A stretch of DNA of 64,000 bases from Vicinamibacterales bacterium (GTDB lineage: Bacteria > Acidobacteriota > Vicinamibacteria > Vicinamibacterales > UBA2999): the NCBI GenBank assembly GCA_041659285.1, contig JBAZYO010000007.1, positions 1-64,000 on the forward strand, read 5' to 3'. Below are positions 62,360-64,000 of this stretch, piece by piece. Each line of letters starts with the position of its first letter. The stretch's first letter is position 1. The position numbers and the translations under genes are program-made. The notes below the pieces were generated by a model that was given only the letters and a program-made list of their open reading frames with translations, was not told where the DNA came from and made no database searches.

Positions 62360-64000
62360 ATGGATGTATTGAAGAAGTTATCTGTGTTATCTGTGTCATC
62401 TGCGGCCCTGGTGATGATCTCTGCGTCATCTGCGGCAGCACAGGTCACGCGCACGGACTACGAGCGCGCGCAGGCGCTGCAGACCCAATACGAAGCACTG
62501 GCCGTCCACGTCCCCGAGCCGGCCACGTGGATTGGCACCACCCATCGTTTCTACTATCGACGTTCCCTCACCGACGGCTACGAGTTCGTCACCGTGGATG
62601 CCGACATCAGACAGAAGCAGCCGTCGTTCGACCACGCCCGCCTGGCGGAGTCGCTGTCGAAGGCGGCGTCGAAGGCCTACACCGCGCACAAGCTGCCCTT
62701 CCAGTCGTTCACCTTCAACGACGCGCTGAGCGCCATCGACATGACCATCGACGGCGCCCGCTGGACGTGCGTGCTCGCCGACTATGCCTGCCGCACGCCG
62801 GAGCTGCCGCCGCCCGGTGAGATTCGCCGCGGCATCAATGGTCCGGTGCGCGGCGACATTTCGGCGGCCACGCCGCGGCCGCGCCTGTCGCCCGATGGCA
62901 AGTGGATGGCGTTCATCGACAACTACAACCTCGCCATCCGCCCGTTCGGCGGCGACCCTTCGACAAGCTCAGGGTCGTCCCGAGCAAGGTCGAGGGGCGA
63001 CAAGCGCACGGCGCTCAGCACCGACGGCTCGGAGGGCAACTATTACGACGGCGCCTCGATCGTGTGGTCGCCCGACTCCAGCAAGCTCGCCGCCTACCGC
63101 GTGCGGCCCGGCTATCGGCGCCTCGTCCATTACGTGTCGTCGTCTCCGGAAGACCAGTTGCAGCCGGAGCACTGGGCTGTCCAGTACGCCAAGCCCGGTG
63201 ATCAGCTCGACCTCGAGCATCCAGTGCTGTTCGAGGTGCGGAGCCAGAAGCAGGTGATCGTCGATTCGCGGTTGTTCCCGAATCCGTTCGACATGTCGGA
63301 CCTGGTGTGGCGCAAAGACAGCCGCGGGTTCACCTTCGAATACAACCAGCGCGGGCACCAGGTCTATCGCGTGATCGAGGTCGATGCGCAAACCGGCGCC
63401 GCCCGCGCCGTGATTGCCGAGGAGCCGAAGACCTTCTTCTACTACAACCGCTCCGCCGCGACGCTGCAGGCCGGCAAGCGCTTCCGCTACGATCTGAACG
63501 ACGGCAAGGAAGTGGTGTGGATGTCGGAGCGCGACGGCTGGAACCATCTCTACCTGGTCGACGGCGCCACCGGCGCGGTGAACACCCAAATCACGAAGGG
63601 CGCGTGGCCGGTGCGGCACGTGCTAAAGGTGGATGAAGAGAAGCGCCAGCTCTGGTTCAGCGCCGGCGGCATGACGGCCGGCCAGGATCCCTACTTCCAG
63701 CACTACTACCGCATCAACCTCGATGGCACCGGCCTCACGCCCCTCACCGCCACCGACGCCAATCACGTCGTCGAGTTCTCGTCGGACATGACGATGTTCG
63801 TGGATCACTACTCGCGAGTGGACATGGCGAGCGTATTGGAACTGCGACGTTCGGAGGGAGGGGGCTTCAGCCCCCTCCCCATCGAAATCGAAAGGGGCGA
63901 CATCAGCGGGTTGACCAAGGCCGGCTGGCGCGCGCCGGAGGTGTCCGTGGCCAAGGGCCGCGACGGCGCCACCGACATCTGGGGATTGGTGTGGAAGCCG
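62360..64000 (+). CDS. S9-family peptidase (dipeptidyl-peptidase IV-like), 3' end beyond the window
   Basis: 547 residues are visible from ATG 62360 (GTGGAG 8 nt upstream; ATG 62339 also possible). Signal peptide (LSVLSVSSAALVMISASSAA). The rest is the eight-bladed DPP-IV propeller: RPRLSPDGKWMAFIDNYNLA, ASIVWSPDSSKLAAYRVRPG, DLVWRKDSRGFTFEYNQRGH, EVVWMSERDGWNHLYLVDG. The catalytic alpha/beta-hydrolase half lies beyond 64000. Two in-frame palindromic or repeat insertions are present at 62951-63001 and 63856-63879. Exported; cleaves dipeptides from peptide N-termini if complete. Confidence 0.88.
   Translation, partial: MDVLKKLSVLSVSSAALVMISASSAAAQVTRTDYERAQALQTQYEALAVHVPEPATWIGTTHRFYYRRSLTDGYEFVTVDADIRQKQPSFDHARLAESLSKAASKAYTAHKLPFQSFTFNDALSAIDMTIDGARWTCVLADYACRTPELPPPGEIRRGINGPVRGDISAATPRPRLSPDGKWMAFIDNYNLAIRPFGGDPSTSSGSSRARSRGDKRTALSTDGSEGNYYDGASIVWSPDSSKLAAYRVRPGYRRLVHYVSSSPEDQLQPEHWAVQYAKPGDQLDLEHPVLFEVRSQKQVIVDSRLFPNPFDMSDLVWRKDSRGFTFEYNQRGHQVYRVIEVDAQTGAARAVIAEEPKTFFYYNRSAATLQAGKRFRYDLNDGKEVVWMSERDGWNHLYLVDGATGAVNTQITKGAWPVRHVLKVDEEKRQLWFSAGGMTAGQDPYFQHYYRINLDGTGLTPLTATDANHVVEFSSDMTMFVDHYSRVDMASVLELRRSEGGGFSPLPIEIERGDISGLTKAGWRAPEVSVAKGRDGATDIWGLVWKP
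62951..63001. repeat. 45-bp in-frame repeat insertion flanked by GGCGAC
   Basis: A unit beginning CCTTCGACAAGCTCAGGG sits between two copies of GGCGAC (62951-62956 and 62996-63001) exactly 45 nt apart. It encodes DPSTSSGSSRARSRG inside the propeller. Removing one copy and the unit restores a continuous FGGDKRTAL. Confidence 0.75.
63856..63879. repeat. GC palindrome in the S9 peptidase gene
   Basis: GGGAGGGGGCT (63856-63866), TC, AGCCCCCTCCC (63869-63879): 11-bp arms with the same CT-TC-AG centre as the REP-like copies. Encodes part of SEGGGFSPLP. Confidence 0.7.

Overview
The window is GC-rich and densely coded. Three of its four TonB-dependent receptors are Oar-like, with an N-terminal carboxypeptidase-regulatory domain. 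It also carries a VPS10/sortilin-like propeller protein, Tat-exported enzymes and a PadR-controlled ABC operon. Together these suggest a soil- or sediment-type Acidobacteriota, most like Vicinamibacteria. That placement is inference from gene content only; no rRNA is present.

Layout. 0.3-6.8 kb: a hypothetical protein, a GT39-like membrane glycosyltransferase with TPRs, an Oar-like receptor and a small membrane protein. 6.8-19.8 kb: a coherent module. A leftward operon encodes a cytochrome c/copper-monooxygenase fusion, an exported Ig-like protein and a Tat-exported amidohydrolase. A rightward operon encodes a TAXI-family lipoprotein, a sensor kinase and an OmpR-type regulator. Beyond it lie an Oar-like receptor (leftward) and a second cytochrome c/copper-monooxygenase protein with TPRs (rightward). 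The two divergent intergenic regions carry the same promoter-like element with identical internal spacing, so I propose that one regulon covers the module.

19.8-32.2 kb: tRNA-Arg(TCT), a propeller-like protein, a Tat-exported double VOC protein, a Tat-exported HisC-like aminotransferase, a heterodimeric ABC exporter, an Old Yellow Enzyme, a ThDP enzyme and a hybrid histidine kinase. 32.2-39.7 kb: a lectin-like secreted protein, a giant propeller protein, a small leaderless gene, and a PadR/membrane/ATPase/permease operon. 39.7-43.1 kb: the bacterial N-degron set clpA-clpS-aat. 43.1-51 kb: tRNA-His, a methyltransferase, a glycine-rich lipoprotein, an FHA-GAF-HD-GYP phosphodiesterase, a sulfite-oxidase-fold molybdoenzyme, a two-domain LigD and MobA. 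51-64 kb: two TonB receptors, a peroxiredoxin-like protein, transaldolase diverging from a fused ROK glucokinase/glucose-6-phosphate isomerase, tRNA-Arg(CCG), a Crp/Fnr regulator, a beta-lactamase-fold hydrolase and a truncated S9 peptidase.

A second theme is short palindromic repeats. Several lie inside reading frames and add in-frame peptide to proteins: the ABC exporter, the ThDP enzyme, the MobA tail, the serine hydrolase and the S9 peptidase (twice). A 54-bp-arm inverted repeat occupies the gap before ligD.
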